Shown: piece by piece, positions 15,609-25,400 of the stretch | How positions within the stretch are numbered: position 1 is the stretch's first letter | How the letters are laid out: every line of letters starts with the position of its first letter | NCBI RefSeq assembly: GCF_029626175.1 | Contig: NZ_JARUBM010000002.1 | Coordinates: forward strand, 6,155,001-6,219,000 | Direction of reading: 5' to 3' | Source of the DNA: Micromonospora sp. WMMD1082 | GTDB lineage: Bacteria > Actinomycetota > Actinomycetes > Mycobacteriales > Micromonosporaceae | DNA: 64,000 nt | Position numbers and translations under genes: made by a program | Notes under the pieces: generated by a model | Databases searched by the model: none | Told to the model about the DNA's origin: nothing | The model's input: only the letters and a program-made list of their open reading frames with translations

Positions 15609-18600
15609 CTATCGCGGAACGCCCGGGTGCATGGTGATCACGCCACCGTACTTATCCGTGATTACCGTATAGGTAGACGTCGGCAAGCCGGTTTCGACGT
15701 CAGTTCCGATGGTCCGACCGGCGTCGCAGACTCTGGCGCAGCGACCGTTGGCCTGCGGCGTAGCGGGGAAATTGTTGGAGTCATCCGCGAGTTGGTACAA
15801 ATCCTCGTTCTTGTTGAATAAACCCTTAGTTTCATCCGCTCCTGCGCCGCCGGCCGTGTGGTTCTTTCGTACGTACGCCTCACCAGCGTCGTCCAGGAAA
15901 GCCTCACCGCAGTTGTGGACGAGGACAGGCGTTTCGCCGGCTACCACATAGTACGTGTGGATCGTGTCGACCGTGAGGTCGTACATCACCTGCTGGCGGG
16001 CGTATGACCGGACATCCGTCACCGTTGCCGGCGAGTTGTCGCCTGTGAGGAGCTGCTCCCCGGCGCGAAGCTCGGACGCGTTCACCCAGGCGAGCCGGTC
16101 CTGGCTCCAGAAGGGGTGGTGCGCCGTTGTCTCGACGAGGGCAGGCGTGCCGTTGGCGACGACGACGAGGTCGGTCAGCGCGAGATCCACGTTGATGTGG
16201 GTGGCGACGACAACCCGAGCGCTGACCTCGCCGCTCTCCGGGTCGGTCGCGATCACCCTGTCGCCAGGCTTGAGTGTCTCGATCGGCCGCTTCGAGCCGT
16301 CGGCCATCAGCACGAGGGTGCCCGCTGCGAAGCTGTGCTTGCACTTGAGGTAGCTCTTGACACCGCTGACCAGATCGCCGAGGAGGCCCTTGACGCGGCT
16401 GGTGAGGTTGACGAGCTTTTTCCATTTCCATGGGGCGCCGTATCTGACGGCCAGTTTGCCGAGCGCGCCGCCGATGGCGGCCCCGGCGATGTTGGCGGCG
16501 GTGGCCAGGCAGCCGCCCATGTCGCCCTTGAGGAAGCAGTCCAGGGCGTCGGTGATGCCCAGCTCGTCCATCAGGATCTTCGCCAGGGCCTTGGCGGCGT
16601 TGAGCATCTTCGCCTTGGCCGCGGCGATGCGGCGCTGCCGCTCCTTCTCCGCCGCCGCGCGGGCGGCCGCGGCCCGCTCGGACGCCGTCGCCCGAGGGTT
16701 GTTGTGGACGTTGATCGTCGGCTCGTCCGGGTCGTACGCACCCGAGCAACCACCACAGCCGTCGTTGTGTCCCTTGACCTTGTGGTAGGTGCCGTACATG
16801 TCGACGTAGTCGGCGCCCGGCCCGCACGCGTCGTCCGAGCACGCCCGCAGCCCGTCCGGGTCGGAGAACGAGATCGGGTTGTTGTTGGCGTACGCGTACC
16901 CGTTCATCTGCTGCGGGTCGCCGACGTCGATGATCGGGTCGACCGAGATGAACCGGCCGGTGACCGTGTCGTACTCGCGTGCGCCGATGTTCACCAGGCC
17001 GGTCGTGGAATCGATGTTTCCGTTGACGAAGCCCTTCTCGGTCGGCCACTGGCCCGGCCCGGGTGGGGTGCCGCGGTTCTCGCCGTAGGGAGTCATCCGC
17101 CGGTGCGTGATGGCACCGCTCTCGTCGACCGTCGCCTGGCCGGTGCCGTGATGATCGCTGGCCACGTACCGGACACCGTTCAGCTTGCGCACCAGGCTGC
17201 CCCCGCCGGGTAGCCCGTAGTAGCGGGTGCCGTCGGTGTTGCGGGTCTGGTGGTCGAGCCGGATCTCCATGCCCGGCAGGTAGAGGGTGGTGGCGGTCGG
17301 CTCCTTGCGCAGCATCCGGGAGCCGTCGACGTCGTAGAGGAAGCTGGTCTTCTTTCCGGCGGCGTCGGTGACCGACGCCAGGTTGCCCTCGGCGTCCCAG
17401 ACCAGGGTCTGGTCCTCACCGGTCTTCGTCCGCTTCGTGGTGTTGCCGGCCGCGTCGTACTCGTAGGTGTGCAGCCGGTCCCCCTGCGGCGTCCTCTCCG
17501 TCATCTGCCGCAGGGTGTGCGGTTGCGCCTGCCCGGCCGCCGGGTAGGTGTAGTCGCGTTCGACCAGCGGGGTGCCGGTGGTGTCGTACTGCCGCTCGCT
17601 CTTCCGGTTACCGGTCAGGTCGAACGTGTAGGAGTGGTGGTACGGGGCCACCCCGCCCACGCCGGTGACCGACGGGCCGCCGGCGCACGGGTCGGTCGCG
17701 GTGCTCGCCGACGTCCACGCCCGCTCCATCCGGCGCAGGTAGTCGTAGGTGAAGCACTGCGTGTCCCGGGTGCCGGAGGGGTTGTTGGCGATCCGCAGGA
17801 TGTTGCCGGACGGGTCGTAGGTGTAGCGGGCGTCGATGTCGACGACCGGAGCCGCCTCGCGGTCCAAACGCTGCCGGGTCAGCCGCTTGGAGCCCTGCTC
17901 GTATTCGTAGGTCGACCACACCTTCCGGGTGCCCACCAGCGCCTCGGTCTGCAGCACCTCGCCGGTGGCGGCATAGTCGATGTCGGTCAGGTACGGGTCG
18001 TCACCGGTCATCCCGATGAGCCGCTCCAACCCGTCGTAGGTGTAGGCGACCGTCTCGAACGGCAGCCCACCGCCGTCGGACATGCTCACCGACTGGATCG
18101 AGCCGTCCCGGTTGTACTCGGTGCCGAAGGTGTAGAAGCCGGCGAGTTCGGCCCCGGCGTGCTCCGGCACCGAGTAGTAGGTGGCGTGCGGCCGGTAGAA
18201 CTCGTCGTAGATGGCGGGGTACGTGGCGTACTCGGCGCCGTCGACCCACCGGCTCGTCGAGGAGAGCGTGCCCAGCAACTCCAGGTCGTACGTCCAGCTG
18301 CTCAGCAGTTCGCCGGTGGCCGCGGTGCCCTTGTAGACGGCGGTCGTGCGGCCGATCTCGTCGTACGTGGTGCTGATCCGGGCACCAACCCCGTTGACGG
18401 TGCTGGTCACCCGGTCCAGGTCGTCGTACTCGACGGTCGTGGTGCCGGCGTCCGGGTCGATCGACTTGACCTTGCGGCCGAGCTGGTCGTATTCGTGCCG
18501 CCAGACGTTGTCGGCGGGATCGGTGACGCTGGCCAGCTGACCGGCCTTCGTGTACGTGTACCTGGTGGTGTCCGCCTCGCCGGAGGGGTCCGCGCCCCGG

Positions 18601-21600
18601 TACTGCAGCAGTTGGGTGGTCTGGCCCAGAGCGTTGGTGATCGTGGTCGTGGGCGTGCCGCCGGTCGGCGGGTCGACCGAGGTCCGGTCGCCGCCGTAGG
18701 TGGTGGTGGTCCGCCACTTCTCGTTGCCGGCCACCGCGAAGATCTCCACCTTGACCCGGTCGGCGCCGTCGTAGAGGTAGTGGGTCTGGCCGTTCACCTC
18801 GCCGTTGACCGCCGGGTAGATGGTGTCCCGGGGGGCACCGGCCACGTTGTAGGTGGCGTACGTCTTGGCGAGCTTGCCGGTGCCGGTGTAGAAGGTGTCG
18901 GCGACCAGGCGGGTGCCGTCGGGCCCCTCCGTCTGCACCTGCCTCGGCCGCAGCAGGCCGTCGTGCAGCTGGTACTCGACGTTGTAGGAGCCGTCGTTCT
19001 GCCGCTTCTCGGTCTTGATCGTGACCGGCTTGTCGGTGCGGACCAGGTAGGTGTACCGGACGCTCGGGTCCAGCCCGTCGGCGCCGGTCCGGTCCGGCAT
19101 CCACACCTTCGCCAGCCGGCCCAGGGCGTCGTACTCCAGCTTGCTGACCAGCAGGTTCGGGTCGGTCTGCTTGACCGGCTGGCCCCAGGCCGGGGCGTAC
19201 TCGGTGGTGGTGGCGTGGCCGAGCGGGCTGGTCTGCTTGACCTTCGTGGTCAGCCCGTTCGTCTCGGTGTAGTCGGTCGTGGTGGTCTTGCCGAGCGCGT
19301 CGGTCGAGGTCTTCGGCCGCCCGTACGGGTCGAAGGTGCCCTCGGCCGCCCGGATGTAGGTGGCGGTCGTGCCGTTGTGGCTCTTCAGCCGCTCGGACCG
19401 GGTCGGGTTGCCGAACTCCGACGCGGTACCGAAGGCACCCCCGTCGTAGAAGGTGCGGGTGTCGGAGAGGACGTCGGTGGCCCGGTTCGGCGTCGCCGAG
19501 CAGCGCACCGACACCGACTCCACCCGGGAGACGAGGTTGTAGTAGTGCCGGGTCGCGTTGTCCGCGTACTGGGTGCGGGTGCAGGACTCGTCACCGGGGA
19601 CCGCCACGTCGCCGTGGTGCTCGGTCTGGATCACCCGGCCGAAGGAGGTCTCGAAGGTCGAGGTGTTCTTCGTCTCCCGCCACGCTCCGCTGGAGACCTT
19701 CACGAAGCTGCGCGCCTCGACGGTGTTGGTGAACCACGCCTTCCGTGAGCCGCCGGGAATGGTCTGGGTCGCCGTGTTGTGCCGCCACGGCACCGAGATG
19801 CTCTTGCTCACCTCGGCCGCGCCGTCGAAGGTGCGGCTCTCCAGTTCGTGGCCCGAGAACTCGTCGTGGTCGACGTGCTCGGCATTGGTGGAGTCGGTGA
19901 TCCTCACGTCCCGGGTGCCACCGCCGGGCGCCTTGTCGCCGTGCATCCCGCGCAGGTAGCGGTGCTCGGTCCTGGTGGTCTGGACCTGGCCGTCGCCGGT
20001 GGTGACCACCACCCGGCCGTAGCCCCGCCACTCGCTCCAGGTCAGGTCCTTGGTGTCGGTGATGCCGTCCGGCTCGGCATGCCGCCACGCGGCACCGTCG
20101 AGGTAGTCGTACTTGGTGACCATGTCGGGCGAGCCGCCGGTCCGGTCGGTCTCGATGACCTGGTCCACGACGTACTTGTGGAACCAGTCGGTGATCGGGT
20201 CGCCGCTGCCCAGCGGGTTCCACTTGACCGGGTAGCAGCGCCGGGTGCTGTTGCCCTCGGTCGGGATGGTCGACACGGTGCAGTCCGGCACCCTGTAGTT
20301 GACGTCGATCTGCCCTCCGGCGTCGGTCCAGACGGTGGCCAGTCGGAACCGGACCAGTGGGGCGATGAAGTCGTCCGGCCGGTCGATCCGGTTCGGCAGC
20401 TGCAGACCGCCGAGTTCGACCGCCGGCATCTCGATCGAGCCGCCGACCAGTCCCTTGTGGGTGATCTTGTGCAGCCACAGCGTCCGGGATCCGTCACCGT
20501 TGTCGGTGAGCAGGTGGTCGAGCTTCCACTCGTCCACCGGGCTCCAGCCGGTCGCGTTCCGGATCTCGGTGGTGATGCCGGTCAGCCGGGCCCGGGTCCA
20601 GAACGTCGGGGTGATCTGGTCGAGCTTGCACCTGGTGTCCTTGGCGCAGTTGCGGTCGAACGGCACATCCGGCCAGTAGGACGCGGTACCGGTGGTCAGA
20701 TCCTCCGGGTCACAGTCGACGTTCCCGGTCGGCAGGCACCGCTCCCTGGTGTCGAACCGGACCCGAGCCGCCGCGTTGGTGGTGTAGACCGCGTCGTGCC
20801 GCTGGCCGTAGTCGATCCGCTTGAGCCAACCACCCCGGACGTACGGCACCCCGTTGACGTCGGTCCGCTTGCCGCGCGCGTAGTAGTTGATCTCCTGGTG
20901 GTAGAAGTAGGAGGTGACGTTGCCGTAGCGGTCCTTGACGTAGTCGAGGCTCCACCGCCACGCCTGGTCGCAGTACGCCTCGGTGAAGGTCGCCTTGTAG
21001 CAGGGCTCGCCCGAGTCGTCGCCGTAGATCGGCACCGTCCAGGTGGAACCGGTCTCCTCCTTGCCCGAGGTCCAGCCCGGCAGCCGGTTGCGGCCGAAGT
21101 GGTACTCGGTGCCGTCGACGGTGGTGACGACCCAGTACTCGCCGTCGTTGTCGCCGTTGACCGCGCCGAGGTGCCGCTGCACCTTCGAGCCGTCGTCGCT
21201 GGCGAAGCGGAACGAGTTGTCGCCGGTCTTCACCAGCTCGGTGGACCTGCCGTTGAGCAGGATCGTGGCGTTGTCGAACGCCCAGCACTGGTCGGCGTAC
21301 TGGTCGTGCCCGTCGTCCGAGCACGGCTTGTAGCGACGCTCGATGTGACCCGGCTCGTAGTTGAAGCCCTCACCGATCCAGGAGCCCTGGTTGTTGGTGG
21401 TGGCCGTCCGGCCGTCCACCGACTGCGACGAGTAGGCCAGCGCGATCGCCGGTGCGTTGCCGCCCGGCACCGGCGGCGTCCGCAGCGGGTAGCTCCAGGA
21501 GAACCCGCCGGTCGACGGGGCCACCGACCACTTCGAGGACGGCGCCAGCTTTGTCGCGCCGTAGTCGCCCTGCGACGACGCGTCGTCGGCGGCCAGCGCG

Positions 21601-22364
21601 AACAGGGCACCGGTGCTCGCCTCGGCGGTGACCGTCTTCGCCTCGCCGTCGTTGGTGGTCGGCACCGGCACACCGGCGCACTCCGGCTTCCCCGGGGTGG
21701 TCAGCGCGCACTCGGGCAGCCGGAGCAGTCGCAGCCGGGCGCCGAAGTCACCGCCGAACGCGCCGGCGAACCCCGCGTACCCGAGACCGAGTCGGACCGG
21801 TCCGGCGCCGGACCGGCCGTCGGCCCTGGCCATGCGGAGGATCGGGCCGTCGACCCCGACCCCCTCGGAGGCCTTCCGGTCGAGCACCTCGATCCGCACC
21901 TTGCCGGGCGCGGTGGCCTGGCCCTGGTCGCCGGCGGTTCCGGGGGTCGACCTGGTGTCGGACGCCGGGGCGGCGGACGCGGCGGCGACCGAGACCGGTA
22001 GACCGCCGACCTGGGCGGTGCCGGCTGACGTGGCAGCGCCGGTGGTGGCACGAGCGGCTGGCCCCGGTGCCGGTACGGCGATCTCCACGGTGCCCGCGGT
22101 GGGCCAGGAGACCTTTGCGGGCTCGGCGGTGGCGGCGGCGACCGCCGGGTTGGTCGCGCGCGGCCGAGCCGGGAGCGCGTCCCGCTCGGGCAGGAGCGCG
22201 GACGAGTCGGACGCCGACGGGCGGTTCCGCTTCGGCTCGGCCGAGGCGGGGGTGGTCGCGACCTGGATCAGGCTCACGCCCATCACACCGGCCATCGCCC
22301 AGCACACCGGTCGGATCACCCGGCGGTCGAACGCACCGGGTCGCACCAGGAGTCGGGAGAACAT
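15609..22364 (-). CDS. Giant RHS-repeat polymorphic toxin with Hint domain and C-terminal toxin tip
   Basis: About 2251 residues. The start at 22364 gives a signal peptide-like N-terminus (MFSRLLVRPG ... ASA) and has GGAGGGG just upstream; an ATG at 22409 would be poorly placed. Residues ~290-700 match the N-terminal shell of RHS/YD proteins, then many YD repeats (for example TYDEIGRTT, YEYDAAGNTTK) build the cocoon. The RHS core is at ~1700-1835 (REYDTVTGRFISVDP, GYAYANNNPISFSDPDGL). A Hint domain follows (~2006-2150: FAAGTLVLMADGSKRPIE, TAHHPFW, VHNC), then a ~100-residue tip of unknown family. The Hint domain is expected to cut and release the tip. Third gene of an operon with the LamG and FG-GAP proteins. 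Confidence 0.88.
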   Translation of the reverse strand: MFSRLLVRPGAFDRRVIRPVCWAMAGVMGVSLIQVATTPASAEPKRNRPSASDSSALLPERDALPARPRATNPAVAAATAEPAKVSWPTAGTVEIAVPAPGPAARATTGAATSAGTAQVGGLPVSVAAASAAPASDTRSTPGTAGDQGQATAPGKVRIEVLDRKASEGVGVDGPILRMARADGRSGAGPVRLGLGYAGFAGAFGGDFGARLRLLRLPECALTTPGKPECAGVPVPTTNDGEAKTVTAEASTGALFALAADDASSQGDYGATKLAPSSKWSVAPSTGGFSWSYPLRTPPVPGGNAPAIALAYSSQSVDGRTATTNNQGSWIGEGFNYEPGHIERRYKPCSDDGHDQYADQCWAFDNATILLNGRSTELVKTGDNSFRFASDDGSKVQRHLGAVNGDNDGEYWVVTTVDGTEYHFGRNRLPGWTSGKEETGSTWTVPIYGDDSGEPCYKATFTEAYCDQAWRWSLDYVKDRYGNVTSYFYHQEINYYARGKRTDVNGVPYVRGGWLKRIDYGQRHDAVYTTNAAARVRFDTRERCLPTGNVDCDPEDLTTGTASYWPDVPFDRNCAKDTRCKLDQITPTFWTRARLTGITTEIRNATGWSPVDEWKLDHLLTDNGDGSRTLWLHKITHKGLVGGSIEMPAVELGGLQLPNRIDRPDDFIAPLVRFRLATVWTDAGGQIDVNYRVPDCTVSTIPTEGNSTRRCYPVKWNPLGSGDPITDWFHKYVVDQVIETDRTGGSPDMVTKYDYLDGAAWRHAEPDGITDTKDLTWSEWRGYGRVVVTTGDGQVQTTRTEHRYLRGMHGDKAPGGGTRDVRITDSTNAEHVDHDEFSGHELESRTFDGAAEVSKSISVPWRHNTATQTIPGGSRKAWFTNTVEARSFVKVSSGAWRETKNTSTFETSFGRVIQTEHHGDVAVPGDESCTRTQYADNATRHYYNLVSRVESVSVRCSATPNRATDVLSDTRTFYDGGAFGTASEFGNPTRSERLKSHNGTTATYIRAAEGTFDPYGRPKTSTDALGKTTTTDYTETNGLTTKVKQTSPLGHATTTEYAPAWGQPVKQTDPNLLVSKLEYDALGRLAKVWMPDRTGADGLDPSVRYTYLVRTDKPVTIKTEKRQNDGSYNVEYQLHDGLLRPRQVQTEGPDGTRLVADTFYTGTGKLAKTYATYNVAGAPRDTIYPAVNGEVNGQTHYLYDGADRVKVEIFAVAGNEKWRTTTTYGGDRTSVDPPTGGTPTTTITNALGQTTQLLQYRGADPSGEADTTRYTYTKAGQLASVTDPADNVWRHEYDQLGRKVKSIDPDAGTTTVEYDDLDRVTSTVNGVGARISTTYDEIGRTTAVYKGTAATGELLSSWTYDLELLGTLSSTSRWVDGAEYATYPAIYDEFYRPHATYYSVPEHAGAELAGFYTFGTEYNRDGSIQSVSMSDGGGLPFETVAYTYDGLERLIGMTGDDPYLTDIDYAATGEVLQTEALVGTRKVWSTYEYEQGSKRLTRQRLDREAAPVVDIDARYTYDPSGNILRIANNPSGTRDTQCFTYDYLRRMERAWTSASTATDPCAGGPSVTGVGGVAPYHHSYTFDLTGNRKSERQYDTTGTPLVERDYTYPAAGQAQPHTLRQMTERTPQGDRLHTYEYDAAGNTTKRTKTGEDQTLVWDAEGNLASVTDAAGKKTSFLYDVDGSRMLRKEPTATTLYLPGMEIRLDHQTRNTDGTRYYGLPGGGSLVRKLNGVRYVASDHHGTGQATVDESGAITHRRMTPYGENRGTPPGPGQWPTEKGFVNGNIDSTTGLVNIGAREYDTVTGRFISVDPIIDVGDPQQMNGYAYANNNPISFSDPDGLRACSDDACGPGADYVDMYGTYHKVKGHNDGCGGCSGAYDPDEPTINVHNNPRATASERAAAARAAAEKERQRRIAAAKAKMLNAAKALAKILMDELGITDALDCFLKGDMGGCLATAANIAGAAIGGALGKLAVRYGAPWKWKKLVNLTSRVKGLLGDLVSGVKSYLKCKHSFAAGTLVLMADGSKRPIETLKPGDRVIATDPESGEVSARVVVATHINVDLALTDLVVVANGTPALVETTAHHPFWSQDRLAWVNASELRAGEQLLTGDNSPATVTDVRSYARQQVMYDLTVDTIHTYYVVAGETPVLVHNCGEAFLDDAGEAYVRKNHTAGGAGADETKGLFNKNEDLYQLADDSNNFPATPQANGRCARVCDAGRTIGTDVETGLPTSTYTVITDKYGGVITMHPGVPR
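15945..15959 (-). repeat. Toxin-cassette junction sequence shared with the orphan tip (copy in RHS gene)
   Basis: The 15 bases CACACGTACTATGTG (minus strand), coding HTYYV in the last Hint strand, are identical at 13316-13330. Similarity continues downstream to the VLVHNC codons, where the two tips diverge completely. This is the expected crossover site for tip exchange. Confidence 0.7.
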
Positions 22365-22417
22365 CACCCCTCCAGGGGTCGGGGGAACGAGGAAAGAAGA
22401 CCTGGGCATGAGGCGGT

Positions 22418-22448
22418 GGCGGGCCCGTCCGTCCGGAGCGGGCCCGCC
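22418..22448 (-). terminator. GC-rich hairpin between LamG and RHS genes
   Basis: A 10-base perfect stem (GGCGGGCCCG with CGGGCCCGCC) and an 11-base loop lie in the short gap between the two minus-strand genes. With no U-tract it may be an attenuator or an mRNA-processing/stability hairpin setting the level of the RHS gene relative to upstream genes. Confidence 0.5.
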
Positions 22449-22456
22449 GGGCCGCG

Positions 22457-25400
22457 TCAGAGCGTCGGTTGCTCGCGGACGGAGACGTTGAGCTTCTGGA
22501 TCAGGACCGGATCGGTGACACCGTCGTAGACGCGGACGTCGTCGACGGCCCCGGACAGGTGCTCCCGATAGGTGTCGTCGATGAACGCCCGACCCAGCTG
22601 CACCCCGCCGGTGGCCACGAACGGTGACGTCAGCTCGATCGCCTCGCTGAACGTGCCGTTGACATAGAGCGCCATCTCGCGGACGTAGCCGTTGTAGACG
22701 AGCGTGAGGTGATCACCCTTGCCGATGAGCTTCGGCGCCTCACTGGTTGCCCGGATAGTCCACGTCGGAGCCAGCTTGTCGGTGTCGGTCGTGGCGAGTT
22801 CCCACTGGCCGTCCCGGTTGCAGCGGACCACGACCGCACTGCCGCGTGAGCCCTTCTGGGAGAAGACGGTCATCGGCGTCCCCGCACAGTTGCTGGTCAG
22901 CTTGACCCGGGCGCTGATCGAGAAGCTGCCCGCCATGTCGGCGTTGGTCGGCGTGCTGGCGTAGCTGTTCGGATTGCCGGTCAGGGCCAGGTGCCCGCCG
23001 CCGAGGAGCGACAGCGCGGGATGCACCAGGATCGACGCCTCCGGCCCCACGGTCATCCCGACGCCGCCCCGGTCCTCGGGGCTGACCTTGTTGCTCTCCG
23101 TGTTGAGCCGCCAGTACGCCCTGCGGCTCGGCGCGGTCTTCTTCAGCCCGGTGACCTCCTCGGGGAGGATCAGCCGGTCGAAGACGGAGACGTCCGCCAT
23201 CGCGCCGCGCCAGTTGTCGGTGTGCCCGCTCTTGGTCAGCACGCGGCCGAGTTGAAGCGGGCCGCGTGACTTGGTCAGCGACCGGCGTTGCGCGATACGC
23301 GGCGGGTTGGTCCCGACCTGGAGCGACATCTCCCGCTTCGCTCCGTCGAAGATGGCGGTGACGTACGTCCAGCCGGTGCTTGCCGCGTCACCCTCCACCT
23401 GCCACCGGCCCAACGTGGTGACGTCGTTCACCGGCATCCGGAAGTGCCACGTCCCGTTCTCCACCCCCAGCACGAAGCCGGGCTCACCGGTGCCGTCCTG
23501 GCTCACCGCCGTCTGCCGGCGGCTGGGATCGTCGACCTGGAACCAGCCGGTGACGGCGAAGCTCGCCGACGTGTCGGTCAGCACCTGCCGGGCGGTGGCC
23601 AGGTAGGCGTTGCCGCTGCCGTCGAACCGGGCGGCCGTGTCGGAGCTGCCGCCCGGCCCCTCCCCGCCGAAGGTGACACCGCTGCCGGCGGTGGCGTCGT
23701 TGTCGCCCAGGCCGTCGGTCGCCTCGCCCTGCCCCGCGACCTCGCCGAGGGACCACTGGGCGGTCGGCGGCCGCTTACCCACCCGGAAGGTGCAGGACGC
23801 GATGCTGCTGGACCGCCCGGCCCGGTCGATCGCCTGGACGTTGATCGTCCGTGGGCCCTCCCGGTCCGGATGCCAGTTGCGTAGCGTGACCGGTCCGCCG
23901 TCGGTGGTCGGGCGCAGCGAGTTCGTCGGCACCGGGTTGGTGTTGAAGCCGTAGCGGTACTCCACCACGTCGGTGGCGGCGGAGTCGAAGGTGAAGTCGC
24001 CCGGCACCCCGATCGAGCCGAGCCACTCGTCACTCTCGATGCACTGGGACGCCTCGGGCGTGCCGTTGTCGGCCGCGTCCTGCGGCAGGTAGACGGCGGA
24101 GTCCACGTCCGGCGCGCTGGGACTGGTCTTGTCGTAGAAGAACTGGCAGGGGTTGCGCTCGAACGAACTCCACGGACCCCAACTGGTGTTGTCGCTGGCG
24201 CGGACCTCCCAGGAGATGGGGACGTTCTGGGCGATGTCGGTGGGCACGGTGTACGAGAAGATCGATCCGCTGGCTTTCAGGCCGGTGACGTACGAACGGG
24301 TCTGCGACGAGCCGCCGGGCGGCGTCCAGGTGACCTTGAACTCCGCCTTGATCTGCTCGGTGTGTGCCGAGGAGTGGTCCGGATCCCGCAGCACCGCGTT
24401 CAGGCGGGGTGGCACGTCCACGTACGGCGCGCTGCTGCCGTACACGCACTGGCCACCCGGGGACATGGTGAGGTCGCTGAGGTTCGGGATCAGCGGTGCC
24501 CGGTTGTACCGGACCGACAGCAGGCCGTTGTCGCAGAAGCGCTTGCTGTGCGTGGAGTCGCCCTCGTTGGTGGCCCGCAGGCCGAGAATGATCGAACCCA
24601 GCTTGTTCGCCGCCGCGATCTCCACCGCCCTCTTGGCGTTCCAGGCGGCGTTCTGGTTGGTCGACGTGCAGGTCGCCTGGGTGCTGGTGGGCGACCTCGT
24701 CTCCAGCAGGGTGGCGCCGCTCCACCCGGAGCCACCCGGCTGGTTGCTCCAGTTCGTCGACGAGCCGATCTTGGAGGACGTGGGCATGAGGTAGAGCGAG
24801 GCGGCCCGTGCCGTCGAGTTGTAGGCGTGCTGCATGGTGACCCGGAACTCCGCACTCAGGATCGTCTTGCCCGAGTACGGCGTGCCGAGCTGGTAGAACA
24901 GCCGCTTCACCTTGGAGTTGTTGCACGAGCTGGGGCAGAGGCCGATCCGCTCGTGTCGTTTGCCGTCGAACTTCCAGTACTCCTCGTTGGGGTAGCCACT
25001 GTCGACCATCGCCCAGCCACTGTTGGTGCTGCTCTGCCACACCGGGTCGAGGTACAGCGGGAAGGACACCGTCGGGTCGGTGAGCATGGCCCGGTCCGGC
25101 GTCAGGGTCAGGGTGCCGGCGGCGTAGTCCACGTCGACCGGTGCCACCCGGGAGCTGTCTCCGGGGCCTTCGGCCGAGGCGGCGCCGGGGTCGGTGGACG
25201 TGGTCGACGACGACGTCCGGCCGGCGGACGCCGCACCCTCACCCTCCTGGTTGCCGCTGTCCCACATGGTCGGGGCGTCGGCCTCCAGCACCGGGTTGTT
25301 GGTCGCCGGGTCGAGCGCGACCACCCCACCGTCCTCGGTCTCCTGGATGATCAGCCCCACCCCGGTCACCCCGAGCCGGAGGTTCCGCAGTTCTGGAAGC

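Noticed and set aside
15913..16345. Hint domain as a true protein-splicing intein
   Set aside because: The sequence is at the C-terminal end of an RHS carrier with no matching extein catalytic function; it fits a Hint autoprocessing domain releasing a toxin tip.
17250..19748. 832-codon open frame on the plus strand opposite the RHS gene
   Set aside because: Low-complexity Gly/Val/Arg composition typical of an antisense frame in high-GC DNA; the minus-strand RHS frame has clear YD repeats.
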